Notes: a model not told the origin generated them from the letters alone. A stretch of 46,800 bases of DNA from Qipengyuania sp. (GCA_019745075.1 JAIETR010000052.1:1-46800), one strand, 5' to 3'. Shown: positions 15,823 to 25,164, numbered from the stretch's first letter. A program made the numbers and translations.

Positions 15823-16495
15823 CCCGGGCTCTCCCCCGGTGCACCAGATGTGTCGCCGCCGCCGCGCCAAGCACCGGCGCGAGCAGGTTCACGAAGGGCA
15901 CGATCAGCAGCGCCGCGACGATCCCGCCGAGCAGGAAGCGCGTCAGCCCGCTCACCGGCGCCAGCTCGGCCTTGTCGGCGCGGTGGCGTAGCCACACCAT
16001 TTCGGTCAGCTCGCGTCCCAGCAGCCAGGCGTTGGCGGCCCACAGCAGCAGCGCGGTGCCGATGCCGGTCACCAGCAATAGCAGCGCCACCGGCAGCACC
16101 ACGGCGTTGACCGCGATCACGCGCAGCATCGCGCGCCCGCTCGCCGCCAACTCGGCCAGGAACGGCAGGTCGGGCACATCGGCGGCGGCGGAGTAATGCC
16201 GCCGCTCGACCGCGCGCACCACGTCGTCGGCGAAGAATTGCAGCACCGCCAGCGCCACCACCCGGAACAGCAGCCAGCCGCCGATCGCCGTCAACACGAT
16301 CGCGATCAACCCGCCCAACCCTTCATACCCAGCCGCATAGGCGGTTAGCGCCGAAGACAGCCCCTGCCAGGCAACCACGCCCAGCACCGCGAAGATCGCC
16401 AGCGTTGCGAGCAGCGATTTGGCCAGCACGCGCAGGATCGTCGGATCGCTCAGCTGGCCCAGGCCGAGGGCGAAGGCGCGCGGGAGCCGGGTCAT
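15815..16495 (-). CDS. EI24 domain-containing membrane protein
   Basis: 226-aa multi-pass inner-membrane protein related to CysZ/EI24. Hydrophobic segments include LATLAIFAVLGVVAWQGL, LIAIVLTAIGGWLLFRVVAL, VIAVNAVVLPVALLLLVTGI and FLLGGIVAALLIVPFVNLL. The loop WLLGRELTEMVWLRHR between them is typical of the family. CysZ proteins carry sulfate; whether this one does is unknown. Several upstream starts are possible; MTRLPRAFALGLGQLSDP is the natural family beginning. It is divergent from the adenosine kinase gene. Confidence 0.87.
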   Translation of the reverse strand: MTRLPRAFALGLGQLSDPTILRVLAKSLLATLAIFAVLGVVAWQGLSSALTAYAAGYEGLGGLIAIVLTAIGGWLLFRVVALAVLQFFADDVVRAVERRHYSAAADVPDLPFLAELAASGRAMLRVIAVNAVVLPVALLLLVTGIGTALLLWAANAWLLGRELTEMVWLRHRADKAELAPVSGLTRFLLGGIVAALLIVPFVNLLAPVLGAAAATHLVHRGRARDA

Positions 16496-16616
16496 CGACA
16501 GCGGCATGGCGCGGCCCGTCCGGACGGGCAAGTCCCCAGGCGCCTCAACGCTTCGCTTGGCCGCGGCGGGCGCAGTGGCTAGGGCGCGGGGCCGCCAGAA
16601 TCCCATCGGAGTATCC

Positions 16617-17624
16617 ATGACCGAAATGCCCCCCGAGCCTCGATACGACGTTATCGCCATCGGCAATGCCATCGTCGATGTGATGGCCCCCTGCCGGGAC
16701 GAGCTGATCGAGGAGCTGGGCCTCAACCGCGGCGGGATGACGCTGGTCGATGCCGCGCGCGCCGAGGAGCTCTATGCCGCGATGGGCCCGGCCAGGGAAA
16801 TCTCCGGCGGTTCCGCTGCGAACACGCTGGCCGGAATGGCCATGCTGGGCGCTGAGTGCGCCTTCATCGGCCAGGTTGCGGACGACCAGCTCGGCGCGGT
16901 GTTCCAGCACGATATCCGCGCCGTCGGCATCGATTACGACACCCCGGCGCGCGCCGGTGACCCGCCGACCGCGCGCTGCCTCATCTTCGTGACGCCCGAT
17001 GGCGAGCGGACGATGAACACCTTCCTGGGCGCGAGCCAGTTCCTGCCGCCAGCCGCGCTCGACGACGCGGTCATCGCCAGCGCGGGCATCCTCTATCTCG
17101 AGGGCTATTTGTGGGATCCCGAAGAGCCGCGCCGCGCCATGCGCCGCGCCATCGAGGTCGCGCGCGAGGCGGGCCGCAAGGTCGCCTTCACCGCCAGCGA
17201 GAGCTTCGTGATCGACCGCCACGGCGCCGACTTCCGCGCCCTGATGAACGAGGGCCAGATCGACATCCTGTTCGTCAACGAGCACGAACTCGCCTCGCTG
17301 ACGGGCGAAAACGATTTCGAAACCGGCGTGGCGCGGGTCTCCGCCAAGGTGCCGGTGCTGGTCGCCACCCGCAGCGCCCGGGGCGCGATCGCCATCGCCC
17401 ACGGCGAGCGGGCGGAAGTCGCCGCCGAGCCGGTGGCGCGCGTCGTCGATACCACCGGCGCCGGCGATCTCTTCGCCGCCGGCTTCCTCACCGGATACGC
17501 GCGCGGCGAAGGCCTCGAGCGCTGCCTCAGAATGGGCGCGATCTGCGCCGCCGAGATCATCGGCCACTACGGCGCCCGGCCCGAGGCCGACCTGGCGGCG
17601 CTGGTGGAGGAGAAGCTGGGCTGA
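16617..17624 (+). CDS. Adenosine kinase / PfkB family sugar kinase
   Basis: 335-aa ribokinase-fold kinase. N-terminal YDVIAIGNAIVDVMAP and the substrate loop ISGGSAANTLAGMAMLGAE; C-terminal PfkB signature DTTGAGDLFAAGFLTG with catalytic Asp at about residue 284. In sphingomonads this subgroup is called adenosine kinase (adenosine to AMP, purine salvage), but other nucleosides or sugars cannot be excluded from sequence. ATG at 16617. A large inverted repeat follows its stop. Confidence 0.9.
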   Translation: MTEMPPEPRYDVIAIGNAIVDVMAPCRDELIEELGLNRGGMTLVDAARAEELYAAMGPAREISGGSAANTLAGMAMLGAECAFIGQVADDQLGAVFQHDIRAVGIDYDTPARAGDPPTARCLIFVTPDGERTMNTFLGASQFLPPAALDDAVIASAGILYLEGYLWDPEEPRRAMRRAIEVAREAGRKVAFTASESFVIDRHGADFRALMNEGQIDILFVNEHELASLTGENDFETGVARVSAKVPVLVATRSARGAIAIAHGERAEVAAEPVARVVDTTGAGDLFAAGFLTGYARGEGLERCLRMGAICAAEIIGHYGARPEADLAALVEEKLG

Positions 17625-17632
17625 TATCTGAG

Positions 17633-17724
17633 CCCCTCCCCTTCAGGGGAGGGGTTGGGGTGGGGCATGTCGCAGTGCGCGCGGCACAGCCCCCACCCCC
17701 GTCCCCTCCCCTGAAGGGGAGGGG
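17633..17724. repeat. Long inverted repeat between convergent genes
   Basis: Arms of about 33 bp separated by about 25 bp. The left arm begins CCCCTCCCCTTCAGGGGAGG and continues GGTTGGGGTGGGG. The right arm is its reverse complement apart from the segment CCGT in place of CAA. Each arm also contains its own palindrome CCCCTCCCCTTCAGGGGAGGGG-type core. Placement between converging genes suits a bidirectional terminator, but the long arms resemble a dispersed intergenic repeat or miniature element. Confidence 0.85.
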
Positions 17725-17731
17725 TGATAAG

Positions 17732-18373
17732 CTAACCTCGCGCCCGCTCGATCGCGTCGGCGAACTGGCGCTCGCTCGCGCCGCCTTCGATGCGGATCGG
17801 GCCGACGAGATAGCCGGGTGTGCCGCGAAAGCCGAGCTGGAGCGCGTCCCGCGCGGTGCGGGCGAGGAGGCGGTCGATGGCCTCGCCATGCGCGGCAAGG
17901 TCCGCTTCGAGCCGCGCCCAATCGCCCCCCGCCGCCGCCAGCGCCGCGCGCATCGCGTCCTCGCCGTGCTGGCCGGTCCGCATCAGCGTGGCATGGAAGG
18001 GCGCGTAGAGCCCCTGCCGGTCGGCGGCGAGCGCGACCCGCGCGGCGCGCACCGAGGCCGGTCCCAGGATCGGCCAGTCGCGGTGCACCACGCGGACATC
18101 TCCGGCTTCGCGCACCGCCTCGCGCCACGATGGCTCGACCTGACGACACACGGGGCAGGCGTAGTCCGAGAACACCAGCATGGTGACGGCCGCATCCGCC
18201 GGACCTTCGAACGGGAAGCCCGGCGCTTCGAGCAGCGCCGGCACGTCCATGATCTCGGACACGTCGCGCCCGAGCGGCTGGCCGCGGCGCAGGTATTGGC
18301 CGAGCGCGAGTGCACCCAACGAGAGCGCGCCGAGCCCGAGCCATTGCCGGCGGCTGATCGCGGTCGCCTTCAC
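17732..18373 (-). CDS. DsbA family thiol oxidoreductase (CPVC)
   Basis: 213-aa thioredoxin-fold protein exported by an N-terminal signal [20 protein letters not shown]; the SRR followed by a hydrophobic stretch is Tat-like. The active site is [15 protein letters not shown] with Cys73 and Cys76, and the cis-proline loop is seen in [11 protein letters not shown]. Family role: disulfide formation or isomerisation in the periplasm. It overlaps the 3' end of purD by 4 bp and lies downstream of it on the same strand. Confidence 0.9.
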   Translation of the reverse strand: MKATAISRRQWLGLGALSLGALALGQYLRRGQPLGRDVSEIMDVPALLEAPGFPFEGPADAAVTMLVFSDYACPVCRQVEPSWREAVREAGDVRVVHRDWPILGPASVRAARVALAADRQGLYAPFHATLMRTGQHGEDAMRAALAAAGGDWARLEADLAAHGEAIDRLLARTARDALQLGFRGTPGYLVGPIRIEGGASERQFADAIERARG

Positions 18374-19656
18374 TCGCGCTCCCGCGCCGCTTCGCGCGCG
18401 ATTTCCTTCTGGCCGATGTCGCGGCGGCAGAAGCCGTCGGGGAAGTCGATCGCATCGACCGCGCGATAGGCGGCGGCCTGGGCCTCGGTGACCGAGGGAC
18501 CCAGCGCGGTGACATTGAGCACGCGGCCGCCGCTGGCGACCAGCGCGTCGCCGTCGCGGCGGGTGCCGGCATGGAAGACCTTAGCGCCCTCTGCCTCGGC
18601 CGCGCCGAGGTCGATCTCGCCGCCAGCCTTGGGCGCGCCCGGATAGCCCCGGGCGGCCAGCACCACCGTCAGCGCGGTGGCGAGGGCGAAGCGCGGCGCG
18701 GGGGCGTCGGCCAACCCGCCCTCGGCGCAGGCGAGCAGCAGCCCGGCGAGGTCGCCCTCGAAGCGCATCGTCAGCACCTGGCACTCGGGATCGCCGAAGC
18801 GCGCGTTGTATTCGATCAGCTTCGGACCCTCGGCGGTCAGCATCAGCCCGGCATAGAGCACGCCCGAATAGGGCGTTCCGGCGTCTGCGAGCGCGCGGAC
18901 GGTGGGCGCGACGATCTCGCGCAGCACCCGCGCCTCCAGTTCGGGCGTCAACACCGGCGCCGGGCTGTAAGCCCCCATACCGCCGGTGTTGGGGCCGGTG
19001 TCGCCCTCGCCGACGCGCTTGTGGTCCTGCGCGCTACCTAAGGGGACGATGGTCTCGCCGTCGGTGAGCGCGAAGAAGCTCGCCTCCTCGCCGGCCATGA
19101 ATTCCTCGATCACCACTCCGCTGCCGGCGGTTCCGAACTGCCCGCCGAACATTTCGGCAAGTGCCCCTTCGGCCTCGGCCAGAGTTTCGGCGATGACCAC
19201 CCCCTTGCCCGCGGCGAGGCCGTCGGCCTTGAGCACGAAGGGCGCCTGGAAGCGCTCCAGCGCCGCCCTGGCTTCCTCCCGCGAGGACGCGCGGACATAG
19301 CCCGCGGTGGGGATGCCGGCGCGGGCGCACAGATCCTTGGTGAAGCCCTTGCTGCCTTCGAGCCGCGCGGCAGCGGCGGAGGGGCCGAACACCGCGATGC
19401 CCGCCGCGCGCAGGCTGTCGGCGAGCCCGTCGACCAGCGGCGCCTCGGGGCCGATGACGACGAGGTCGATGGTGTGGGCGCGGCAGAACTCCGCCACCGC
19501 CGCGTGATCCTTCGCGTCGAGCGCCACGCACTCGGCGTGCTCGGCGATCCCGGGATTGCCGGGCGCGGCCCAGAGCGCCGCCACCTGCGGGGATTGCGCC
19601 AGCTTCCACGCCAGCGCATGCTCGCGCCCGCCCGAACCCAGCAGCAGGATGTTCAT
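18370..19656 (-). CDS. purD: Phosphoribosylamine-glycine ligase
   Basis: ATP-dependent joining of phosphoribosylamine and glycine to GAR in purine synthesis. 428 aa from [20 protein letters not shown]. Visible motifs: [31 protein letters not shown] of the ATP-grasp fold, [30 protein letters not shown] (metal-binding Glu/Asn). The start codon shares bases with that of divergent xseA (CATG at 19654-19657), so each promoter must lie inside the other gene. Confidence 0.97.
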   Translation of the reverse strand: MNILLLGSGGREHALAWKLAQSPQVAALWAAPGNPGIAEHAECVALDAKDHAAVAEFCRAHTIDLVVIGPEAPLVDGLADSLRAAGIAVFGPSAAAARLEGSKGFTKDLCARAGIPTAGYVRASSREEARAALERFQAPFVLKADGLAAGKGVVIAETLAEAEGALAEMFGGQFGTAGSGVVIEEFMAGEEASFFALTDGETIVPLGSAQDHKRVGEGDTGPNTGGMGAYSPAPVLTPELEARVLREIVAPTVRALADAGTPYSGVLYAGLMLTAEGPKLIEYNARFGDPECQVLTMRFEGDLAGLLLACAEGGLADAPAPRFALATALTVVLAARGYPGAPKAGGEIDLGAAEAEGAKVFHAGTRRDGDALVASGGRVLNVTALGPSVTEAQAAAYRAVDAIDFPDGFCRRDIGQKEIAREAARERE

Positions 19657-21055
19657 GCCCGATATTCTCCCTGGCCAGAAAGACGAGAGCGACGAAGACG
19701 ACGCGCGGCTGGTAGCGCGCGCAGCTCCCGGCGACAACGCCGAGCCGCTCACCGTCAGCGATCTGGCGCAAGCGCTCAAACGGATGGTCGAGGACCGCTT
19801 CGGCTTCGTGCGGCTGCGCGGCGAATTGTCGGGGGTCAAGCGCGCCGCGTCCGGCCATCTCTACGCCTGCCTCAAGGACGAGGGCGCGGTGATCGACGCG
19901 GTGATGTGGCGCACCAGCATGGCGCGGCTGGCCTTCAATCCGGAGGACGGGCTGGAGGTCGTGGCGTCGGGCAAGGTCACAACTTATCCGGGGCGCTCCA
20001 AATACCAGATCGTGATCGAGCGGATGGAGCTGGCGGGCGAGGGCGCGCTGCTGGCGCTGCTCGAGAAAACGCGTCAGCGGCTCGCCGCCGAGGGTCTGTT
20101 CGATGCGCGGCGGAAGCGCCCGCTGCCGTTCCTCCCCGCCACCATCGGGGTCGTCACCAGCCCGACCGGGGCGGTGATCCGCGACATCCTCCATCGCCTC
20201 GCCGACCGCTTTCCGAGCCGGGTGATCGTCTGGCCGGTGCCGGTGCAGGGGCAGGGCGCTGCCGAGCAGGTTGCAAAGGCGGTGCAGGGCTTTTCCAATC
20301 TGGATGCAGCGCATCCCGATCGGCCCGATCTCGTCATCGTGGCGCGCGGCGGCGGCTCGATCGAGGATTTGTGGAGCTTCAACAAGGAGATCGTAGTGCG
20401 CGCCATCGCCGCCAGCACCATCCCCACGATCAGCGCGGTCGGGCACGAGACCGACACCACGCTCGCCGATCACGCCGCCGACCGCAGGGCGCCGACGCCC
20501 ACCGCGGCGGCCGAGATGGCGGTGCCCGTGCGCGCCGAGCTCGCCGCCTCGCTGGCCGATCTGGCGCATCGCAAGCGGCGTTGCGCGCTCGCCCCCGTCA
20601 CGCTGGGCCGCGAGCGGCTGGCCGCGCGCGCCGAGCGGCTGCCCGGCGCCGAAACCTTGCTCCAACCGCGGGCGCAGAAGCTCGACGAACTTGGCGAGCG
20701 CGCACGCCGCGGGCTCGAGGGCCGGTCGGCGGCGGGACGGGAGCGGCTCGCCGAGCAGCGGCTGTCCCCCGCTGTGCTCGAACGCGGCTGGCGCGAAGCG
20801 CAGGGGCGGCTGGCCGGGCTGGCGCGGCTGGCCGAGCAACTCCATCCCGACCGTCCGCTCGCGCGTGGCTACGTCCGGGTCACCGCCGCGAACGGAGCCA
20901 CGATCACGACCCGGGCCTTGGCGGCTGGGGAAAACACGCTCGATCTCCACTTTGCCGACGGCACGCTCGCGGTGAGCACCGGCACTTCTCCCGCAGCGCG
21001 ACCTCGCCCGCGCTCACAGGGCGCGCCCACGAGGCAGGAGGATTTGTTCGGTTGA
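19655..21055 (+). CDS. xseA: Exodeoxyribonuclease VII large subunit
   Basis: Single-strand-specific exonuclease subunit. 466 aa. N-terminal OB-fold ([31 protein letters not shown]), nuclease core with [39 protein letters not shown] and [29 protein letters not shown]. The coiled-coil region after about residue 290 is Ala/Arg-rich. The small subunit gene xseB is not in this window. The acidic N-terminal leader ([11 protein letters not shown]) precedes the OB-fold. DUF2093 and M23 genes follow closely. Confidence 0.96.
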   Translation: MPDILPGQKDESDEDDARLVARAAPGDNAEPLTVSDLAQALKRMVEDRFGFVRLRGELSGVKRAASGHLYACLKDEGAVIDAVMWRTSMARLAFNPEDGLEVVASGKVTTYPGRSKYQIVIERMELAGEGALLALLEKTRQRLAAEGLFDARRKRPLPFLPATIGVVTSPTGAVIRDILHRLADRFPSRVIVWPVPVQGQGAAEQVAKAVQGFSNLDAAHPDRPDLVIVARGGGSIEDLWSFNKEIVVRAIAASTIPTISAVGHETDTTLADHAADRRAPTPTAAAEMAVPVRAELAASLADLAHRKRRCALAPVTLGRERLAARAERLPGAETLLQPRAQKLDELGERARRGLEGRSAAGRERLAEQRLSPAVLERGWREAQGRLAGLARLAEQLHPDRPLARGYVRVTAANGATITTRALAAGENTLDLHFADGTLAVSTGTSPAARPRPRSQGAPTRQEDLFG

Positions 21056-21079
21056 TCCGTGAGTGCTAGAGTCGCCGCC

Positions 21080-21286
21080 ATGCTGATGAAATCGAACCAC
21101 ACGAGCGGCGGCGAGGCCAGGCTGCACTACGGCCCCAACGGCTTTCGCGTGCTGCGCCCCGGCAGCCATGTCGTCTGCGCCGCCACTGGCGAGCCGATCC
21201 CGCTCGATGCGCTGCGTTACTGGAGCGTGCACCGCCAGGAACCCTATGCCAGCGCCCAGATCGCGACCGAGTGCCTGAAACCGTGA
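21080..21286 (+). CDS. DUF2093 domain-containing protein
   Basis: 68-aa protein from the ATG at 21080 (a GTG at 21059 is also in frame). The body ARLHYGPNGFRVLRPGSHVVCAATGEPIPLDALRYWSV matches DUF2093, a small alphaproteobacterial family of unknown function usually found after xseA. Its stop overlaps the GTG start of the M23 lipoprotein gene (GTGA), indicating coupled translation. Confidence 0.88.
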   Translation: MLMKSNHTSGGEARLHYGPNGFRVLRPGSHVVCAATGEPIPLDALRYWSVHRQEPYASAQIATECLKP

Positions 21287-22167
21287 GGTTTGGTTCCGGC
21301 GCGGCTCTCGCGCCGATTGCGCTGCTCCTGGGCTGCGCCGCTCCCACGCTTCCTCCCGCTCCGGCGCCGGTCTCCTCACCGCTCCCAAGTGCCGAGGAAG
21401 CCTATTCGGGCGCGATCTTCGTCGAAGGCGCGCTCGAACAGGGCGGGTGGCTGCGCGGCCGCGTTCCCCCCGGCACGGCGCGGCTCACGCTCGGCGGCGC
21501 GCGCGTGGCGTTCGATTCGGAAGGGCGGTTCTTCGCCGGCATCGACCGCGATGCTCCCGCTTCGCTGCGCATCACCGGCAGTGCCGCGAACCGGCAGACG
21601 ATCTCGCGGGACCTGCTCGTCGCGCGGCGCGAATGGCAGATCGAGCGGGTCGATGTGCCCCTCCGCGGCAGCGTCCCGAGCGAAACCTTCATGGCCATCC
21701 GCCGCCCCGAGCTCGCCGCGATCGAAGCGGCGCGCGCGCGCCGCTCGGACAGCGCCGGCTGGCTGCAGACGTTTGTCTGGCCGGTGAAGGGACGCATTTC
21801 GGGCCGCTTCGGCTCGCAGCGCATATACCAGGGCGTGCCGGGCAGTTATCACTCGGGCCTCGACATCGCGCCCGGCGGCAGCGGCGCGCCCTTTGTGGCG
21901 CCGGCCGACGGGGTGGTGGTGTTGGCGGCGCAAAAGCCATTCAGTCTGGAAGGCAATCTGCTGATCGTCGACCACGGCATGGGCCTCAACAGCGCCTTCC
22001 TCCATTCCTCGCGGCTGGCGGTGAAACAGGGCGATCGGGTCAGGCAGGGCCAGACGATCGGCTATATCGGCGCCACCGGCCGCGCGAGCGGCCCGCATCT
22101 CCACTGGAGCCTCAAATGGCAGGACGCGCGGCTGGATCCGCTGCTGTTTCTGCCGCCAATGCCGTGA
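21283..22167 (+). CDS. M23 family metallopeptidase, lipoprotein
   Basis: 294 aa from the GTG at 21283. A short signal MRFGSGAALAPIALLLGC ends in a lipobox, predicting lipid anchoring. A beta-rich N-terminal domain (residues 40-140) precedes the peptidase, which begins at FVWPVKGRISGRFGSQR. Zinc-binding motifs are YHSGLDIAPG and GPHLHWS; LDPLLFLPP closes the domain. It should cleave peptidoglycan cross-links. It is coupled to DUF2093 by GTGA. The hemB-side M23 protein is its second relative in this window but has a different architecture. Confidence 0.9.
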   Translation: MRFGSGAALAPIALLLGCAAPTLPPAPAPVSSPLPSAEEAYSGAIFVEGALEQGGWLRGRVPPGTARLTLGGARVAFDSEGRFFAGIDRDAPASLRITGSAANRQTISRDLLVARREWQIERVDVPLRGSVPSETFMAIRRPELAAIEAARARRSDSAGWLQTFVWPVKGRISGRFGSQRIYQGVPGSYHSGLDIAPGGSGAPFVAPADGVVVLAAQKPFSLEGNLLIVDHGMGLNSAFLHSSRLAVKQGDRVRQGQTIGYIGATGRASGPHLHWSLKWQDARLDPLLFLPPMP

Positions 22168-22177
22168 TGCCCACGAT

Positions 22178-22265
22178 CCGTTCGTGTCGAGCGAAGTCGA
22201 GACACGCAGCCGCCGGGCGGGGTATCTCGACTACGGCGCTACGCGCCTCCGCTCGATATGAACGG
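22178..22265. repeat. Interrupted inverted repeat between M23 and rpmB
   Basis: Left arm CCGTTCGTGTCGAGCGAAGT then CGAGAC (22178-22203). The right arm starts TATCTCGACT near 22223 and ends CCGCTCGATATGAACGG at 22265. The right arm is interrupted by about 16 extra bases (ACGGCGCTACGCGCCT) that themselves contain GGCGC/GCGCC. Lies between converging genes; probably a dispersed sphingomonad-type repeat that can act as terminator. Confidence 0.7.
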
Positions 22266-22299
22266 TACTGGAAAAGGGAATGAGAGGTGCGACGAAGGC

Positions 22300-22596
22300 T
22301 CAGGCCGCTTCGGAAGTCTTTGCGGCCTTCTTGAGCTCGCGCTTCACCTTCAGCGCACTGGCTGAGAGCTTCTCGTCGCCGGTCTTGAGCAGCCAGTTGT
22401 CGAGCCCGCCATTGTGCTCGACCGAGCGCAGACCGTGGGTCGAGACGCGGAACTTGAAGCTGCGGTCGAGCTTCTCGCTCAGCAGCGTCACGTTCTGCAG
22501 GTTGGGCAGATAGACGCGCTTGGTCTTGTTGTTGGCGTGGCTCACGTTGTGGCCGACCTGGCGGCCCTTGCCGGTCAGTTCGCAGATGCGCGACAT
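22300..22596 (-). CDS. rpmB: 50S ribosomal protein L28
   Basis: 98 aa, the alphaproteobacterial length. [57 protein letters not shown] and a lysine-rich tail [11 protein letters not shown]. Only one cysteine near the N-terminus, so no zinc CxxC pair. Monocistronic here; divergent from tadA across 162 bp. Confidence 0.97.
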   Translation of the reverse strand: MSRICELTGKGRQVGHNVSHANNKTKRVYLPNLQNVTLLSEKLDRSFKFRVSTHGLRSVEHNGGLDNWLLKTGDEKLSASALKVKRELKKAAKTSEAA

Positions 22597-22758
22597 GATA
22601 CAAGTCTCTCGTTCGCTGAGGCGCCCCGAGCCAGCTGCTGGCCATGCTCGCGGACGCGAAAATCCACCCGGGAGTGCCGGAAAGCGGCGCCCCTAGCGGC
22701 GAGAGGACGAATCGTCAACCCGTTTGCGGCTGTTCCGGCCTCCGGCTAGGGCGCGCGA

Positions 22759-23214
22759 GTGACGCAGTGGCCGCTTCCCCAACCGATGGCGCTCGCGCTC
22801 GCGCTCGCGCGCGAGGCCGCCGCTGCCGGCGAAGTGCCGATCGGCGCGGTGGTGGTCAAGGACGGCGCGGTGATCGGCGAGGGCCGCAATGCGCCCCGGG
22901 GCGATCGCGACCCCACCGCCCACGCCGAGATCGCGGCGATTCGCATGGCCGCAACAACACTCGGCGACGAGCGCCTGAGCGGCTGCGAGCTGTGGGTCAC
23001 GCTCGAACCCTGCGCGATGTGCGCGGGCGCCATCGTCCACGCCCGCATCGCCCGCCTCTACTACGCCGCGCCCGACCCCAAGGGCGGCGCGGTCGAACAC
23101 GGCGCGCGGGTATTCGATCACCCCCAGGCGCTCCACCGGCCCGAGGTCTATTCGGGGATGGGCGAGGCCGAGGCCGCGGAGCTGCTGCGGACGTTCTTTC
23201 GCGAGCGGCGGTGA
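22759..23214 (+). CDS. tadA: tRNA-specific adenosine deaminase / nucleoside deaminase
   Basis: Zinc deaminase that converts A34 of tRNA-Arg(ACG) to inosine. 151 aa from a GTG start with AGGG nine bases upstream. The catalytic signature is PTAHAEIAAI (His55, Glu57) and LEPCAMCAGAIVHARI (Cys85, Cys88). PKGGAVEHGARVF and the C-terminal helix fit TadA rather than cytidine or guanine deaminases, although a general nucleoside deaminase cannot be fully excluded. Convergent with nadC. Confidence 0.92.
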   Translation: MTQWPLPQPMALALALAREAAAAGEVPIGAVVVKDGAVIGEGRNAPRGDRDPTAHAEIAAIRMAATTLGDERLSGCELWVTLEPCAMCAGAIVHARIARLYYAAPDPKGGAVEHGARVFDHPQALHRPEVYSGMGEAEAAELLRTFFRERR

Positions 23215-23381
23215 CATTGGTTGGCGCAGAGGGCGCGGAGATCTTTTTGGCGCTCGCAAAGGCGCGAAGACGCGAAGAGTCTGCGGCGAAGCCACTTTCC
23301 GCCATGACGCACGATCGGCAAGACAATGCCTGCGGCGCAATGTCCTTTGCGCCTCTGCGTCTCTGCGCGAAGCCAAAAAAA
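23215..23381. repeat. Convergent spacer with degenerate inverted repeats
   Basis: TTTTTGGC at 23244-23251 is mirrored by GCCAAAAA at 23372-23379. Next to these, GCGCAGAGGGCGCGGAG (about 23224-23240) resembles the reverse complement of GCGCCTCTGCGTCTCTGCGC (23350-23369). The whole spacer between tadA and nadC is thus an imperfect inverted repeat. On the minus strand the T run right after the nadC stop follows no strong hairpin of its own. Confidence 0.6.
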
Positions 23382-24242
23382 TCAGAGCGGCGTAAAGTCC
23401 AGGCCGATGTCGGCGGCGGGCGCGCTCTGGGTGAGGCGGCCGACCGAAACGTAGTCGACGCCGGTCGCGGCCTTGGCCTTGATGGTCTCGAGCGTGACCC
23501 CGCCGCTGGCCTCGGTCGGCACACGGCCCGTGACAATGCGAACGGCTTCGCGCAATTCCTCGGGCTCCATATTGTCGAGCAGCAGCCGCGTCGCGCCCGC
23601 CGTCAGCGCGGGCTCGATCTGGTCGAGCCGGTCGACCTCGCAGATGATCTCCCTGACCCCGGCGGCGACCGCGCGGCGCACCGCCTCGCCCACGCTGCCG
23701 GCGACGAGGACGTGGTTGTCCTTGATCATCGCCGCGTCCCACAGCCCCATGCGATGGTTCGCCGCGCCGCCCATGCGGGTGGCGTATTTCTCGAGGTGGC
23801 GCAGGCCGGGGATGGTCTTGCGGGTGTCGAGCAGGGTGCAGGCGGGGTTGTCCATCGCCCGCACATAAGCGCGGGTCAGCGTGGCCACGCCCGAAAGATG
23901 CTGGACCGTGTTCAATGCGCTGCGCTCGGCGATGAGCATGGCGCGGGCATTGCCTTCGAGCCGCATCAGATCGGTCCCGGCGGGCACCTCGGCGCCTTCA
24001 TCGACCAGCAACTCGACCGCCATGTCCGGATCGAGCGCCCGGAAAAATGCTGCCGCAACCGGCAGCCCCGCGACCACGATAGCGTCGCGCGTGTCCATCA
24101 CCCCGGAAAAGCGCGCCTCCGCCGGGATCACGCTCTCGCTGGTGACATCGCTCCCGCCGCCCGGCAGACCTTCGCCGAGGTCCTCGGCCAGAGTCTCGCG
24201 GACGAAGCGGTCGAGATCGAAACCGGGGAGGGTGAAGCTCAT
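23382..24242 (-). CDS. nadC: Nicotinate-nucleotide pyrophosphorylase (carboxylating)
   Basis: Quinolinate phosphoribosyltransferase of NAD synthesis. 286 aa. Motifs: AEDLGEGLPGGGSDVTSESV at the N-terminus, AERSALNTVQHLSGVAT, DTRKTIPGLRHLEKYAT, NHRMGLWDAAMIKDNH, VDRLDQIEPAL and EASGGVTLETIKA. All substrate-binding Arg and Lys segments are present. nadA and nadB are not in this window. A structured repeat lies just upstream. Confidence 0.96.
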   Translation of the reverse strand: MSFTLPGFDLDRFVRETLAEDLGEGLPGGGSDVTSESVIPAEARFSGVMDTRDAIVVAGLPVAAAFFRALDPDMAVELLVDEGAEVPAGTDLMRLEGNARAMLIAERSALNTVQHLSGVATLTRAYVRAMDNPACTLLDTRKTIPGLRHLEKYATRMGGAANHRMGLWDAAMIKDNHVLVAGSVGEAVRRAVAAGVREIICEVDRLDQIEPALTAGATRLLLDNMEPEELREAVRIVTGRVPTEASGGVTLETIKAKAATGVDYVSVGRLTQSAPAADIGLDFTPL

Positions 24243-24269
24243 GAGCTGCCCCTAACCGGGCCGGCAGAG

Positions 24270-24355
24270 GCCCGGCAAGGCCGACCGGCCGCCCGCAGGC
24301 GTCCGGAGCGAAGCGAAGGAACAGCGCCGAGGACGAGCGCGCGGAGGCGCGCTCG
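24270..24355 (+). repeat. Dispersed intergenic repeat, copy A
   Basis: Shares with 30251-30340 the blocks AAGGCCGACCGGCCGCCCGC / AGGCG and AACAGCGCCGAGGACGA, separated by a variable middle. It ends with a perfect 9-bp hairpin CGAGCGCGC-GGAG-GCGCGCTCG (24334-24355). It lies between the start of nadC and the stop of the response regulator gene, both on the minus strand. Confidence 0.8.
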
Positions 24356-24363
24356 CAAAACCA

Positions 24364-25164
24364 TCAATGCACGAACCTCGCCACCACGTCGCGATAGCTC
24401 CGGCTCACCTTCACCTCCTGCCCGCTGTCCAGCACCAGGAAGCATTCGCCGTTGGTGTGCGGCTTGACCTGGCGCACCTGGTCGAGGTTGACGATGGTCG
24501 AGCGGTGGACGCGCTGGAACTTGCGCGGATCGAGGCGGCGTTCGAGATCCTTCATCGTCTCGCGCAGCACCAGCGAATTGTCGCCGGTGGAGATGATCAT
24601 ATAGTCTCCCGCGGCCTCGATATGCTCGATGGTGTCGACCTCGACGCGGAAGATCTGGCCGCGATCCTTGATGTTGATGAGCTTCTCGAAGCGCGCGGCG
24701 CTCTCCATGTCCTCGGCGGCTTCGAACTCCTCGGCAGCCTCGGGCGCGACTTCGGACAATACCGTCTTGAGCTTCTCGGCCTCTTCGCTGCTCTTCTTCT
24801 CGGCGAGGCGGTTGCGGACGCGTTCGATGGTGTCGGCGAGCTTGTCCTCATCGACCGGCTTCATCAGGTAATTGACCGCATTGGCCTCGAAGGCGCGGAT
24901 CGCGTGCTCCTCGAAGGCGGTGACGAAAACGAACAGCGGCGGCTCGACGTCCATCACCCCCTGGACCACCGAAAAGCCGTCGAAGCCGGGCATCTGGATG
25001 TCGAGGAAGACGAGGTCGGGCTTTTCGGTCTTGATCGCGCGGATCGCCTCGCGCCCGTTCTGGCAGGTGCCGATGATCTCGACGTCCTCGAACGGCTCGA
25101 GGCGTATTTGCAGGCCCTGGACGGCCAGCTTCTCGTCGTCGACGAGGATGGTGCGTATGGTCAT
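24364..25164 (-). CDS. LytTR family response regulator
   Basis: 266 aa. The receiver domain occupies residues 1-120: acidic pocket VDDEK, phosphoacceptor Asp55 in LVFLDIQMPGFDG, and Lys102 in YLMKPVD. An acidic Glu/Ala linker (EVAPEAAEEFEAAED) leads to a LytTR DNA-binding domain at about 165-264 (DTIEHIEAAGDYMII, RVHRSTIVNLDQV, KVSRSYRDVV). It should be phosphorylated by the histidine kinase encoded 3 bp upstream. Targets unknown. Confidence 0.94.
   Translation of the reverse strand: MTIRTILVDDEKLAVQGLQIRLEPFEDVEIIGTCQNGREAIRAIKTEKPDLVFLDIQMPGFDGFSVVQGVMDVEPPLFVFVTAFEEHAIRAFEANAVNYLMKPVDEDKLADTIERVRNRLAEKKSSEEAEKLKTVLSEVAPEAAEEFEAAEDMESAARFEKLINIKDRGQIFRVEVDTIEHIEAAGDYMIISTGDNSLVLRETMKDLERRLDPRKFQRVHRSTIVNLDQVRQVKPHTNGECFLVLDSGQEVKVSRSYRDVVARFVH

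Noticed and set aside
16545-17567. Minus-strand frame of 340 codons
   Set aside because: Antisense to the adenosine kinase, which has all its motifs.
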